Positions 28,975 through 38,570 are shown, numbered from the stretch's first letter. The stretch is 64,000 bases of DNA from Methanosarcina sp. DH2 (GCF_020804225.1 NZ_WJBI01000002.1:559417-623416), one strand, 5' to 3'. The notes: generated from the sequence alone by a model not told the origin. Program-made: numbers and translations.

Positions 28975-29793
28975 ATGAATGCCACAATCCAAAAAATCCG
29001 CAGAATTGAGCCTCTGACTTTCATCTTTTCCCTTATACTGATCATTCTTTTCCTTTTTATTTTCCTGACTCTTTCAAACATGATCTTCGGGCAAATCCTG
29101 GAGAATTTTTCGGGCCTGATGAAAGCCGCAGGAAACCGTTCAGTGATGGGCGCTATTTTTCTCTCACTTTATGCGGGTTTTATTGCAACACTGCTTGCCC
29201 TTTTCCTCGGAGCTCCGGCGGGTTACATCCTAGCAAGGTTCGATTTTCCCGGTAAGAGGCTGGTTGAGAGCATAATTGATGTGCCTGTAGTGGTCCCGCA
29301 TACGGTTGCAGGGATTGCCCTTCTTACTGTTTTCGGATCTCGAGGGCTTATTGGGGAACCTCTCGCATCTTATATCCAGTTCCGCGACGCTCTTCCGGGA
29401 ATTGTAGTCGCAATGCTTTTCGTATCCCTTCCCTATCTGGCAAATTCTGCAAGGGAAGGCTTCAAAAGTGTGGACCCGAGGCTTGAAAATGCAGCCCGTT
29501 CTCTGGGAGCTCCTCTCTGGAAAGCATTTTTCTTTGTAACTCTCCCTCTTTCGGCAAGACATCTCTTAATAGGCGCAGTCATGACCTGGGCAAGGGCTAT
29601 AAGTGAGTTCGGGGCTGTTGTGATTATCGCTTACTACCCCATGATAGGGCCCACACTTATCTATGACCGTTTTATCTCTTACGGGCTTTCGGCATCCAGA
29701 CCCATAGCCGTACTTCTTATACTGGTCACTCTTTCTATATTCCTTGTAATAAGAATCCTTTCCGCAGGCTGGAGTATATATGATAGAGATTGA
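28975..29793 (+). CDS. wtpB: tungstate/molybdate ABC transporter permease WtpB
   Basis: This 272-residue inner-membrane permease has six hydrophobic helices and the binding-protein-dependent transport motif (EAA loop) around NAARSLGAPLWKAFFFVTLP, which contacts the ATPase. Its 3' end overlaps the ATPase gene by 14 bp. It follows wtpA after a 138-bp gap, so transcript read-through is likely but not certain. Confidence 0.92.
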   Translation: MNATIQKIRRIEPLTFIFSLILIILFLFIFLTLSNMIFGQILENFSGLMKAAGNRSVMGAIFLSLYAGFIATLLALFLGAPAGYILARFDFPGKRLVESIIDVPVVVPHTVAGIALLTVFGSRGLIGEPLASYIQFRDALPGIVVAMLFVSLPYLANSAREGFKSVDPRLENAARSLGAPLWKAFFFVTLPLSARHLLIGAVMTWARAISEFGAVVIIAYYPMIGPTLIYDRFISYGLSASRPIAVLLILVTLSIFLVIRILSAGWSIYDRD

Positions 29794-30826
29794 ATCCCTT
29801 TCCCGGAAATGGAAAACTTTTGCCCTGAACGATCTTAGCCTTAAAGTTGAATCCGGCGAATACTTTGTGATCCTTGGACCCACAGGAGCCGGAAAAACCC
29901 TGCTTCTTGAACTGATTGCAGGTTTTCATGTCCCCGATTCCGGAAAGGTTATGGTTGACGGAAAAGAAGTAACACACCTGCCTCCGGAAAAACACGACCT
30001 TGCTTTTGTCTACCAGAATTATTCTCTTTTTCCTCATATGAACGTGAAAAAGAATATCGAGTTCGGGATGCGGATGAAGAAAATAAAAGATCCAGAAAGG
30101 GTTCTGGAAACTGCCAGAGACCTGAAGATCACCCATCTTCTTGATCGCAACCCTCTTACGCTTTCCGGAGGAGAACAGCAAAGGGTCGCCCTTGCAAGAG
30201 CACTTGTTACCGACCCTAAAATATTGCTGCTGGATGAGCCTCTGAGCGCGCTTGATCCCCGTACTCAGGAAAGTGCCAGAGAACTGCTTTCAGCTCTCCA
30301 TAAAAATAAAAAACTGACTGTGCTGCATATCACGCATGACCAGACTGAAGCCCGCATAATGGCTGACAGGATTGCAATCATAATGGACGGAAAGCTTGTG
30401 CAGGTCGGGACTCCTGAGGCTATTTTCGAAAAACCTGTTGATAGCCAGGTAGCCAGCTTTGTAGGGTTTGAGAATGTGCTGAAAGGCAGGGTTATCTCTG
30501 CTGACCGCGGCCTTCTAAGAATCGAGGCCGGGGGCGCGGTGATCGATGCCTCAGGGGATATGAAAACAGGAGATCAGGTATATGCCTTCCTGAGACCCGA
30601 AAACATAGCTTTAAGTAAAACTTCCGCACAATCCAGCATCAGAAACTCTCTGCAGGGCAGGGTTACGGAAGTCTGGATACTTGGAGCTCTTGTGCGGGTG
30701 AAAGTTGATTGTGGGATCCCCCTGAATGTCCTCATAACCCGGCAGTCGGCAGAAGAGATGAATATCTCTCCGGGTGTTCCTGTCTATGCCCAATTTAAGG
30801 CAAGTTCTGTCCATGTTCTCCGCTAA
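29780..30826 (+). CDS. wtpC: tungstate/molybdate ABC transporter ATP-binding protein WtpC
   Basis: The 348-residue ATPase has Walker A GPTGAGKT, the ABC signature LSGGEQQR, Walker B ILLLDEPLSAL and the switch histidine in HITHDQTEA. The last 100 residues form a TOBE-type oxyanion-sensing domain, so transport may be inhibited by bound molybdate or tungstate, as reported for archaeal ModC/WtpC relatives. It starts within wtpB and ends 14 bp before the regulator gene. Confidence 0.93.
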   Translation: MIEIESLSRKWKTFALNDLSLKVESGEYFVILGPTGAGKTLLLELIAGFHVPDSGKVMVDGKEVTHLPPEKHDLAFVYQNYSLFPHMNVKKNIEFGMRMKKIKDPERVLETARDLKITHLLDRNPLTLSGGEQQRVALARALVTDPKILLLDEPLSALDPRTQESARELLSALHKNKKLTVLHITHDQTEARIMADRIAIIMDGKLVQVGTPEAIFEKPVDSQVASFVGFENVLKGRVISADRGLLRIEAGGAVIDASGDMKTGDQVYAFLRPENIALSKTSAQSSIRNSLQGRVTEVWILGALVRVKVDCGIPLNVLITRQSAEEMNISPGVPVYAQFKASSVHVLR

Positions 30827-30840
30827 AAAGGTGAAAGTCT

Positions 30841-31428
30841 GTGAAAGCGAAAACAAAGCTCTGGTTTACTGAAGATGGAAAGACGGTAATGGGTGCTGGC
30901 AGAGCCGAGTTGTTGAAATCAATTGACGAAGAACGCTCCCTTCGAAAAGCCTGCCAGAAACTCGGAATCTCGTATAAGCATGCCTGGATGATGCTTAAAA
31001 AAATGAATGAAGCGCTAGGCGAGCCTGCGGTAGTTACCGTGCGCGGGGGAAAAGACCAGGGCACCTTCCTGACCGATCTCGGAAGAAAACTGCTGGTTGA
31101 ATACGATATGAACAAAAAAATGATTAATGAAGCCGTAGGGGATGAAACCTCCTGGGAAAACGTAAGTTTTAAGCTTTCAGCTCGAAATAAGCTTCCAGGA
31201 AGGGTACTTGAAGTCGAAAAAAGCGGGCTTGTTTCCAAGATCACTATTGAACTGGAACCTTCAGTCCTTACCTCTGTAGTTACGGAAGAAGCAGTGGAAA
31301 AACTGGATATAAAGCCTGGAGACCGGATTTATGCAGTCATAAAATCCACCGAGGTAATGGTCGCAAAAGCTGTCAGTAAAAAAGAATCTGTAAACCTCGA
31401 TTTGAAAGAATCTGATATCTCAGACTGA
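30841..31428 (+). CDS. ModE-like molybdate/tungstate-responsive regulator
   Basis: The 195-residue protein combines a ModE-type winged helix-turn-helix (RSLRKACQKLGISYKHAWMM, residues about 30-50) with one Mop/TOBE domain from residue 120 (NKLPGRVLEVEKSGLVSKI). ModE proteins bind molybdate or tungstate in the Mop domains and then bind palindromic operators. The start is GTG 30841, with GGTGAAAG upstream. Its position as the last wtp gene suggests autoregulation through the site at 27722. E. coli ModE has two Mop units; this form has one and would need to dimerise. Confidence 0.88.
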   Translation: MKAKTKLWFTEDGKTVMGAGRAELLKSIDEERSLRKACQKLGISYKHAWMMLKKMNEALGEPAVVTVRGGKDQGTFLTDLGRKLLVEYDMNKKMINEAVGDETSWENVSFKLSARNKLPGRVLEVEKSGLVSKITIELEPSVLTSVVTEEAVEKLDIKPGDRIYAVIKSTEVMVAKAVSKKESVNLDLKESDISD

Positions 31429-31556
31429 ATATTACTTTTTTACGTAAGATATACTTTAAAGATTATCATGTTGAGATCTTCAAATTTAAGATCTTTAAAT
31501 GTAAAATCTATAAGTGTAAAATCTGTAAGTGTAAAATCCTTTATCAAAAAGGCTGG

Positions 31557-31594
31557 AATGCCTGTAAAATTTATCGTTCACAGGCATTTTTTTA
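31557..31594 (+). terminator. hairpin terminator after the wtp/ModE operon
   Basis: AATGCCTGT (31557-31565) pairs perfectly with ACAGGCATT (31580-31588), loop 14 nt, followed by a run of T. A short 15-bp repeat (AAGTGTAAAATCTGT type) lies just before it at about 31494-31539. Confidence 0.75.
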
Positions 31595-31611
31595 TTTACT
31601 TTCGATTATCT

Positions 31612-31645
31612 AATTTCTCAATTTCTCAATTTCTCAATTTCTCAA
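31612..31645. repeat. 8-bp tandem repeat (AATTTCTC)
   Basis: AATTTCTC occurs four times head to tail between the terminator and the converging surface-protein gene, ending in a T tract. Confidence 0.85.
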
Positions 31646-31663
31646 TTTTTTTAGCTTTTTTTT

Positions 31664-32725
31664 TCAGTCCTTCTTCTGTTTTTTCCTGAAAAGGACGAAG
31701 CAGGCTGCAAGAGCCATGAAAGCAATGCCGGTTCCAAACTGATACCCTGGAAGGCTTTCTTTGGCAGGCAGGATCTCTACATTAACCTTTATGCTGTCCG
31801 AGATCTGGTCGTGCCCGTCAGTGTCTTCATAGAGAATCTCGCTGTTAAGGGAATATAGTTTGGGTGTTGCATCCTCGTCTACATCCATATCAAAAATGGC
31901 AACAGCGGTTTTTCCCGGGTTTAGAGTTCCGAGGTAAGCCTGGTCATCGGTTGTGCTGAAGGGGTCACCTGCACTAACCCTGACTGTTGCATCCTTTGCA
32001 GGTTCTTCTCCTGAGTTCTTGTATGTAACATAAAGCAGTCCGCCTTCGTCGGGGTAAAGGTCGCCTGTTACATTTGTAACTTCAAAGTAGGGTTCTTTTT
32101 TGACCTTTACCTCTATGGTCTGGGTCTGTGTCTTGTTTTCGTACCAGATGCCTACTTCTTTGTTTGTTACAAGGCCTATAGCACTGTCAAATTCATCCCC
32201 GCCTACCTGCACATTATGCTGGTACATATATGAAAGCTCAAGGGTTAAGGGATAAGTTCCGGCGGGGGTATTCTTGTTAACTTCAATAGTGAATTTTGTT
32301 GGGCTTGAACTCTGTTTACCCTGTTTGAGGGTACCTGCTTCCTGAGGCCCGGATTTCACCTTTATATGCGGGTCATCGGATTTGAGGGTTGCAAGGATAC
32401 CTACTGCTGTTATGGCCTGGGCTTCGTACTGCATTTCAGCCTGCTGGAGCATCTCAGCCACATAGTCCCCCATATCTACCTCATTTTCGGACTTAAATCC
32501 GGTGATTGCACCTTTATTCATCATATTTATGTTCAGAGTTACCGTATCTCCCCTTGAATATTCATTGTTTCCAACAAGTGTCGCATTAAGGTCAGGCCCT
32601 CCGTATACGGTGTAATAATTCTCACTGATGTCGAAGTTCTTGGGTAAAGCTGCCTGTGCGGGCAGGGCAGCAGAGCAAAGGATCAGAAGGGCTGTAATAG
32701 TAGTAAAAAATCCATTTTTATTCAT
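31664..32725 (-). CDS. secreted surface protein, COG1361 S-layer-like family, with C-terminal anchor
   Basis: I start at ATG 32725 (353 aa): GGTGATGAGA lies directly upstream, and the frame before it is inside the preceding gene. A signal peptide (FFTTITALLILCSAALPAQA) is followed by CARDB/NEW3-like beta domains (NKNTPAGTYPLTLELSY; VTYKNSGEEPAKDATVRVS) and a single C-terminal membrane helix with a basic end (FRKKQKKD). It is a paralogue of the upstream gene and overlaps it by 8 bp, so the two are probably made together with the RND exporter as one surface assembly. Confidence 0.8.
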   Translation of the reverse strand: MNKNGFFTTITALLILCSAALPAQAALPKNFDISENYYTVYGGPDLNATLVGNNEYSRGDTVTLNINMMNKGAITGFKSENEVDMGDYVAEMLQQAEMQYEAQAITAVGILATLKSDDPHIKVKSGPQEAGTLKQGKQSSSPTKFTIEVNKNTPAGTYPLTLELSYMYQHNVQVGGDEFDSAIGLVTNKEVGIWYENKTQTQTIEVKVKKEPYFEVTNVTGDLYPDEGGLLYVTYKNSGEEPAKDATVRVSAGDPFSTTDDQAYLGTLNPGKTAVAIFDMDVDEDATPKLYSLNSEILYEDTDGHDQISDSIKVNVEILPAKESLPGYQFGTGIAFMALAACFVLFRKKQKKD

Positions 32726-33875
32726 TCTCATCACCTGACGCGTTCTCATCATTCTCATTATTCTTCTTTCTTTTCCGGTGCATATTTACGATCTGGTAAA
32801 GGGCGATAAGGATAATCAGTATAATTGCTATGCCGGCTGGGCTGATTTTTTTCTCTGTGGCTTCAAGAGGCACATGTACTTTCAGGTTATCTGAAAAGGA
32901 GGTTTCTCCATCCTCATCAACATATTTTATCTCGCTATCGATTCCATAGCTTTTTACAGTAGCATCCTTGCTTGCAGCGATTTCGAATCTGGCTGTCCTG
33001 TTCTCTCCAGGCCCTATATCTCCGAGTCTCACTGTGGACTTCTCCGCGCTAAGAGGGCTCATTATGATTATTCGGGCCATAGCATCCTGCGCAATGCTTT
33101 CTCTTGTGTTCGTATAGGTGATTTCAATGACTCTATTTTCTCCCTGTTTCAGGTTGCCTGAAATCTCAGTTACCTCTAACTTCGGTTTGCTTTTTATGGA
33201 AATCGGTATTCTAAGCGTCTCTTCTTTCGTCTTATATTCTCTGGTATAGTCCGTATCCGTAAGCCCCAGGTTTATTACTTCCCCGGTTGCGGTCCGGACA
33301 TTAGCCTGGTAGTCATAGCTTACAGGCAGGAAGAGTTCATAATTTCCAGCAGGGGTGTCACTGTCGATCCTTATCGTATATCTTAGGTTTGCGGTATGCC
33401 CTGTTTCAAGCTCTTCCACATCCTGGATATTGGTCGAGGATTCGACCTCTATGTACTCTGTTCCAGAAACAAGGAAGGCGTTGATGTTTTTCGCTGTTGT
33501 GGACTCTTTTTCTTCTTCCATCTCAGCAACTGCTAGCGTCTCTTCAGCAGAATCGCTTATCCCAGCCTGATTTACGTTCAGTCTCTGAAAACCTTCTATT
33601 ACTCCTTTATTCACAATTTTTATCTGCAGGTCTGCAGTCTCTCCCCTGCTGAGCTCGGGATTTCCTGTGACTGATGCCTGCATGACCGGTTCACCGTAAC
33701 TCCTGTAATAGTCTACGGTGTACCCATAGTCTGGAATAATGAAGTTTGTTTCATCATCGTCATCATTTCCGAGGGCTGGAAATGCAGTCATTGATACTAT
33801 TAACAGGATTAACGCAACTAAAGGAGCTCTTTTCATTATCTTTTGCCTTAATTTTTTTATGGGCACTCGTGTCAT
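32718..33875 (-). CDS. secreted surface protein, COG1361 S-layer-like family (paralogue)
   Basis: This 385-residue protein has a signal peptide (VALILLIVSMTAFPALG), an extracellular region of two beta-sandwich repeats (SDTPAGNYELFLPVSYDYQ; IEITYTNTRESIAQDAMARI), and a C-terminal membrane helix with a Lys/Arg and acidic tail. It shares order and motifs with the following gene. Its ATG overlaps the stop of the RND gene (ATGA), so translation is coupled. COG1361 proteins often accompany MMPL/RND exporters in archaea, but their role is not defined. Confidence 0.8.
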   Translation of the reverse strand: MTRVPIKKLRQKIMKRAPLVALILLIVSMTAFPALGNDDDDETNFIIPDYGYTVDYYRSYGEPVMQASVTGNPELSRGETADLQIKIVNKGVIEGFQRLNVNQAGISDSAEETLAVAEMEEEKESTTAKNINAFLVSGTEYIEVESSTNIQDVEELETGHTANLRYTIRIDSDTPAGNYELFLPVSYDYQANVRTATGEVINLGLTDTDYTREYKTKEETLRIPISIKSKPKLEVTEISGNLKQGENRVIEITYTNTRESIAQDAMARIIIMSPLSAEKSTVRLGDIGPGENRTARFEIAASKDATVKSYGIDSEIKYVDEDGETSFSDNLKVHVPLEATEKKISPAGIAIILIILIALYQIVNMHRKRKKNNENDENASGDENE

Positions 33876-36166
33876 ATCTCTGCCCCCTGAATTTGTTTTT
33901 TTGCCTCTTTTTCTGCCGCCGTGCTCCCTCTTTTCTTCTCTCGCCAGGTATCAAGGATTACTATAAGCGGCGGGAAGACTACAAAGGTTGCCAGGAGAGC
34001 TAGCAGGACATCAATAACCGTAACTTTTCCAAAATTGCTAATCATCGGGAATGGGGAAGCGACCAGGGCCAGGAATCCAAACACAGTAGTAGCTCCTGAA
34101 GCAATGATTGCAGTTCCTATTTTTGAACTGGTCATATGGATCGCTTCCATAGGAGTTGCGCCAGCCTCTTTTTCTTCAAAGTAGCGTTCCATCATAAGGA
34201 TCGCATATTCAGAACCTACTCCAAGAATCAGAGCTCCAAGGGTTGCTGTCATGGGGGTGTATTCGATGTTAAGATAATACATGACTCCTCCTGACCAGCC
34301 GATTACTATTACCATCGGAATAATCGGGACTATTGCTTTCAGCCAGTCTCTGTAAACAGCAAAAAGCCCCATAAGCACAAGTCCAAGCCCAAGGAAAGTC
34401 ATAGCTACTCTCCCACTGGTAAGGGCGGTAATAACTTCCGTAAAGACAACATTGTTTCCGGTAATCGTGACTGTTGTGCCCGGGGGAGCTGGCATCCACT
34501 GCATGTCCTGCCTGACAATATCCGTTAGTTCCTGGATACCTGTTACTTTGATATCTGCAACCGCATTTCCGATATTGAAGTTCAGGAGAAGCATATTTTT
34601 CCCGTACATGTAGCGCTCTTTCTGCCATTCAGGGATCTCAGCATAAATATTTTCTACTTCCTGGCTCGTGTCAGGAATTGTGCCCCCGTTCTTTTCCTTT
34701 ACCAGGGATACGATGCTTGAAGCGCTGTATATATGCTTTCTTCCTTCTACTTCATGCTCGGAAAACTGATCCATCCATTTCAGGACATCCGGATTAGCTG
34801 TGTCTTCAACCTTGATGATAAGATTTAATTCATCAGTTCCCCCCATGATGTCTCCCATATGCTGGAGATCCATAAGGGCAGGCATATCCTGGGGCACGAA
34901 AGTTTGCACGTCAGTCTGAATCTCCACGGACTGATCTGCATAAAGGCCACCAAGACAGAGCAGGCTCGCTATTCCCAGGACAATAATATCGTATTTGATC
35001 GTTAGATCTGTAGCTTTCTGGAGGAGTTTCTCTGTTTTGTGTCCGCCTCCGCTCCGTTTTTCTGTTTTTTTCTTTTTCTCTAAACCTGCCGGTTTTATCC
35101 GATTCGTAAATTTCTTTAAAGGATTTTTATCCGAATAACTATCAAATAGTGAAACTGTTACAATCCCTACAAATATGGACGATAGATAACACATGATAAT
35201 GCCTATCAGGAGTAGTTTTCCAAAGTCCTGGATCATTGGCACTGAGGATGTAAAGAGAGACACAAAACCAAGAGCTGTCATTCCAAGGGCTATTAAGACC
35301 GCAGGACCCGTGTTCTTTACGGTTTCTACAACTGCTCTTCCTTTACTCCCGTTTCTATGCAGTTCTTCTTCAAGCCTGTTATGGAACTGGATAGCATAAT
35401 CAATCCCTACGCCTATGAGAATCGGGAACGCAGCCATCGAAACCATGGAAAGAGGAATCCCGATATAACCCATGGCTCCGAAGGTGTAAACGATCCCGAG
35501 AAGAACTACCGGGAGAGGAAGAAGGCCCCAGCGGACATGCTTGAACACGAAAAACAGTACAATAACCATGAAAATGCCGGAAAGCCCTAGAAGTGTACCC
35601 ATGCTCGAATTCATTTCGTAGTTCATGGAGACGCTGAAAGCCGGATCACCTGTAACAATGATGCTGTAAGAAGGTGGAAATTCTGCAAATGAGACCGCAT
35701 CTTCAGTAGCATGAAGGATATCTTCCTGTGCAGTTTCACTGGCTGAGCCGGCCATAACCACCGAAATTAACATGTGGGTATTGTCAGGAACTATCTGGCT
35801 AAAAATATCAGGATTTTCATCTATGATGACCCCAATTTCTTCATCGGTTTCGGGAATCGTGTACCTCCCTGTCGTCTGGTAATTAACCGATTTGATCAGG
35901 GAAGCAGGGCTTGTGGTTTCTATGACCCCCTCGGTAGCCTGGAGCTGATGTTCGAGCCTGTCTACGGCTTTCATCAGGTCAGCATTTTTCACCTCGTTGC
36001 CCTCTACCATCACCACAATTGACTGTGTCTGGAATATTCGTTGAAAAAGGTGGTCATAGTCCTGGTAGAGAGGGGAGTCTTTGCCTACAAAGGTCTCTGT
36101 TCCTGAAGCCATTTCTATTTTCTGCGCGCCCTGCATTGATATGACTATGAACAGGAAAGCTATCAT
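33872..36166 (-). CDS. RND/MMPL family exporter
   Basis: The 764-residue protein has the RND layout: one N-terminal helix, an extracellular domain, a bundle of five helices, then the same again (second half starts near residue 390 with IKYDIIVLGIASLLCLGGLY). The membrane bundles contain GVGIDYAIQFHNRLEEEL and GVGSEYAILMMERYFEEKE, the MMPL/HAE3 signature with the proton- or sodium-relay acidic residue. Such proteins move lipids or amphiphiles. The frame stays open upstream to about 36235 and encodes the usual cytoplasmic lead-in (IKNIFEKLGFF), so the true start may be a non-ATG codon (ATT 36226). Confidence 0.87.
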   Translation of the reverse strand: MIAFLFIVISMQGAQKIEMASGTETFVGKDSPLYQDYDHLFQRIFQTQSIVVMVEGNEVKNADLMKAVDRLEHQLQATEGVIETTSPASLIKSVNYQTTGRYTIPETDEEIGVIIDENPDIFSQIVPDNTHMLISVVMAGSASETAQEDILHATEDAVSFAEFPPSYSIIVTGDPAFSVSMNYEMNSSMGTLLGLSGIFMVIVLFFVFKHVRWGLLPLPVVLLGIVYTFGAMGYIGIPLSMVSMAAFPILIGVGIDYAIQFHNRLEEELHRNGSKGRAVVETVKNTGPAVLIALGMTALGFVSLFTSSVPMIQDFGKLLLIGIIMCYLSSIFVGIVTVSLFDSYSDKNPLKKFTNRIKPAGLEKKKKTEKRSGGGHKTEKLLQKATDLTIKYDIIVLGIASLLCLGGLYADQSVEIQTDVQTFVPQDMPALMDLQHMGDIMGGTDELNLIIKVEDTANPDVLKWMDQFSEHEVEGRKHIYSASSIVSLVKEKNGGTIPDTSQEVENIYAEIPEWQKERYMYGKNMLLLNFNIGNAVADIKVTGIQELTDIVRQDMQWMPAPPGTTVTITGNNVVFTEVITALTSGRVAMTFLGLGLVLMGLFAVYRDWLKAIVPIIPMVIVIGWSGGVMYYLNIEYTPMTATLGALILGVGSEYAILMMERYFEEKEAGATPMEAIHMTSSKIGTAIIASGATTVFGFLALVASPFPMISNFGKVTVIDVLLALLATFVVFPPLIVILDTWREKKRGSTAAEKEAKKQIQGAEI

Positions 36167-36452
36167 GAGTACGGAAAAACGGTTGTTCTGAATAAAAAAT
36201 CCCAGTTTTTCAAAAATATTTTTAATAGTGGATTCCCCTCATAATTTTAATATGAAGTACAATTTAGGGATTTTGATGCATATCTTCAACCTGCAGGTTT
36301 CCCTTTGGGTCGGAGTTTTACCATTCAAGACTTTACTTACTAATATACATTTTTTCCCTTTTCTACTGTATGAATAGTTATTTAATGTTCGACATTTGTT
36401 TGGTATTATATGTGGAAAAGATTTAAATTTATTGTTACTTTAGGGGTAACAA

Positions 36453-37232
36453 ATGTTTTCACAACTTAATCCTCAGTTAATTCGTAATCTGGAGAGGCTA
36501 GGGCTAACTGAAAACGAGGCTAAAGTATATGTCGGGGTCGTCAGTTTGAGAGAGGCTACAGCCAGGGAAGTCCATGAACTTACGAATGTACCAAGAGCCA
36601 AAATATACGAAGTCCTTAAAGTGCTGGCAAAAAAAGGTTATCTGGAAGTCCGCCAGGGCTCTCCTACCTATTTCCGTGCAGTTGATCCCAAGCAGGTAAT
36701 AGGCAAGATAAAAGACGAATTCATTAACTGCGCAATCGAAGCGCTTGACCAGCTCAATGAATTAAGTTATGAACTTCCAAAAACTTCTCCTGTCTGGTGT
36801 ATTCAGAGTGAGTGGGGAATAAAAAACAGAATCCGTGAAATTCTCGGTGGGGTAAAGGAAGAATTGATTGTTTTCTCGTCAAGCCCCGAATTCTTGCAGG
36901 AGTTTGAGGCAGAACTGAAAAAATTGGAAAAAACCTGCCGCATAACCCTTATTGTGAACGAACTCGAGAGGTTCAAACTGCTGCCTTTTGAGTTTAGAGA
37001 GACTACAAAAGAGTTTACGGACTTCATAACTAATATTGTGATTGATGGAATCCGGTATGACGAAGAATTCTTTATAATTGCGGATGGAAAAGAATCAATA
37101 GGAGTCCACAGTGCAGGAAACAAAAGGGAAGCAGTCGTAATCAAACTGCCAGTTGTTTGTTACATGCAGAAAATGATTTATGATAGGGTGCTTGAGCCAA
37201 GTTTTATTAAAAAAGATCTTAAATCTGTCTAA
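36453..37232 (+). CDS. TrmB-family transcriptional regulator
   Basis: This 259-residue protein starts with the TrmB winged helix (LTENEAKVYVGVVSLREATA, then RAKIYEVLKVLAKKGYLEVR) and continues into a C-terminal phospholipase-D-like regulatory domain (SEWGIKNRIREILGGVKEEL onward). TrmB proteins sense small molecules, often sugars, and bind promoters. It is divergent from the RND exporter operon across a 230-bp spacer and is the obvious candidate regulator of it. GGGGT precedes the ATG. Confidence 0.88.
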   Translation: MFSQLNPQLIRNLERLGLTENEAKVYVGVVSLREATAREVHELTNVPRAKIYEVLKVLAKKGYLEVRQGSPTYFRAVDPKQVIGKIKDEFINCAIEALDQLNELSYELPKTSPVWCIQSEWGIKNRIREILGGVKEELIVFSSSPEFLQEFEAELKKLEKTCRITLIVNELERFKLLPFEFRETTKEFTDFITNIVIDGIRYDEEFFIIADGKESIGVHSAGNKREAVVIKLPVVCYMQKMIYDRVLEPSFIKKDLKSV

Positions 37233-37300
37233 GGATCTTAACAGGTCTGCTCTAAAGAAGGGCAGTGCTTCAGGATACTATTAATATGATCCAATATGAT

Positions 37301-37432
37301 CTGAAAGTAGAGCTAATGATCTAAAAGTAGAGCTAATGATCTAAAAGTAGAGCTAATGATCTAAAAGTAGAGCTAATGATCTAAAAGTAGAGCTAATGAT
37401 CTAAAAGTAGAGCTAATGATCTGAAAGTAGAG
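37301..37432. repeat. 20-bp tandem repeat, six copies plus a partial
   Basis: CTAAAAGTAGAGCTAATGAT repeats with an exact 20-bp period from 37301 to 37420, with G for A in the first copy, then a partial copy. Internal copies are identical, pointing to recent expansion. It fills the spacer between the TrmB regulator and the hydrolase gene. Confidence 0.93.
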
Positions 37433-37488
37433 TTCTCTAACAGGACTCTTTTCGCAGATGCAGGAAACAAAGCTCAGCAGGTGTATAA

Positions 37489-38148
37489 ATGAATGGCGTA
37501 AAAATTGAAGGCGTTAGTATTCAATGGTTGGGAAATTCTGGTTTTTTGCTTGAAGGGGATGGCAAAAAAATTTATATCGACCCGTATCAGATCGGTGAAG
37601 AACCGGCTTTTGATGACAAGGCAGATATCCTTCTTATTACACACGAGCACTTTGACCATTGCAGTCCTGAGGATATCCGGAAGGTCCGGAGGTCTGATTC
37701 TACAACCATTGTCCCTGAGAGCTGTTCCCTTGAATTCAGGGGAGATGCAAGAAGGGTTGCTGAGGGCGATATTCTGGCTGACGGACTTGAAATCAAAGGG
37801 GTTCGGATTGAAGTGGTTCCGGCCTATAACCTTGATAAGCCTAATCACCCCAGGGGACTTGGAGTAGGATATATTGTAGAACTTGGGGGATTGAGAATTT
37901 ATCATGCAGGAGACACCGATTTTATTCCTGAGATGGAAACTATCAGTACCGATGTAGCCCTTCTGCCTGTTGGGGGCACATATACCATGAATGAAGAGGA
38001 AGCTGCCAGAGCAGCAGCAGTAATCTCTCCGAATTCTGTCATTCCAATGCATTACGGTTCAGAAGGAATCGAGGGAGATCCCGAAAGGTTTAAAACCCTT
38101 GTACACAGCAAGAACCCAGATATTAATGTAATTATTCTTGACTCCTGA
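37489..38148 (+). CDS. metallo-beta-lactamase-fold metal-dependent hydrolase (UlaG/UPF0173-like)
   Basis: This 219-residue protein has the MBL core motif THEHFDHC (residues about 51-58), further ligands in YHAGDTDF and a last histidine in IPMHYG. The short length and start (SIQWLGNSGFLLEG) place it with the UlaG-like UPF0173 group, whose members hydrolyse cyclic or phosphorylated small molecules. The substrate is unknown. Start ATG follows a GGTG ribosome site. Confidence 0.87.
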   Translation: MNGVKIEGVSIQWLGNSGFLLEGDGKKIYIDPYQIGEEPAFDDKADILLITHEHFDHCSPEDIRKVRRSDSTTIVPESCSLEFRGDARRVAEGDILADGLEIKGVRIEVVPAYNLDKPNHPRGLGVGYIVELGGLRIYHAGDTDFIPEMETISTDVALLPVGGTYTMNEEEAARAAAVISPNSVIPMHYGSEGIEGDPERFKTLVHSKNPDINVIILDS

Positions 38149-38246
38149 TTTCATTTTTCGAGAGAAGGGCTAAACAGGACCCCCATACTGAAACAGGATT
38201 CCCATACCAGTGAAATATAGTAGAAATACCAGGGATAGGTCTATCA

Positions 38247-38570
38247 ATGCCTAAAGTAGCCAGGAAAAAGCAAAAAAACCTTATTCAGAATGTAGCAGCC
38301 CAGCGTATGTGGCGGCTTTTTGAGCTTGCGAAGGCTGAGTTTTCAGAAAATCCTGAGCGCAGCAGGCGTTACGTGCAGCTCATACGAAATATCTCTATGA
38401 GGAACAGGATGAGCATTCCAAGGGAAATTAAAGGCAGGATCTGCAAACACTGCTATGCGCTCCTTATGCCTGGACATAATGCCAGGTACAGATTGAAAGG
38501 AGGGTTTATTGTTGTATCCTGTGAACACTGCGGAAAAGAAATGAGATATCCTTATAAAAAGTTAAGGTAA
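38247..38570 (+). CDS. rnp4: ribonuclease P protein component 4 (Rpp21 homologue)
   Basis: This basic 107-residue protein has the Rpp21 layout: an N-terminal helix (NLIQNVAAQRMWRLFELAKA), a conserved block RYVQLIRNISMRNRM, and a zinc ribbon made of CKHC and CEHC about 22 residues apart. It binds RNase P RNA with Rpp29 in tRNA 5' maturation. The length is that of archaeal family members. Confidence 0.93.
   Translation: MPKVARKKQKNLIQNVAAQRMWRLFELAKAEFSENPERSRRYVQLIRNISMRNRMSIPREIKGRICKHCYALLMPGHNARYRLKGGFIVVSCEHCGKEMRYPYKKLR

Noticed and set aside
37301-37432. Possible CRISPR array from regular repeats
   Set aside because: Units are directly adjacent with no unique spacers; the same holds for the arrays at 4138, 6314, 27471, 39182, 39333 and 43959.
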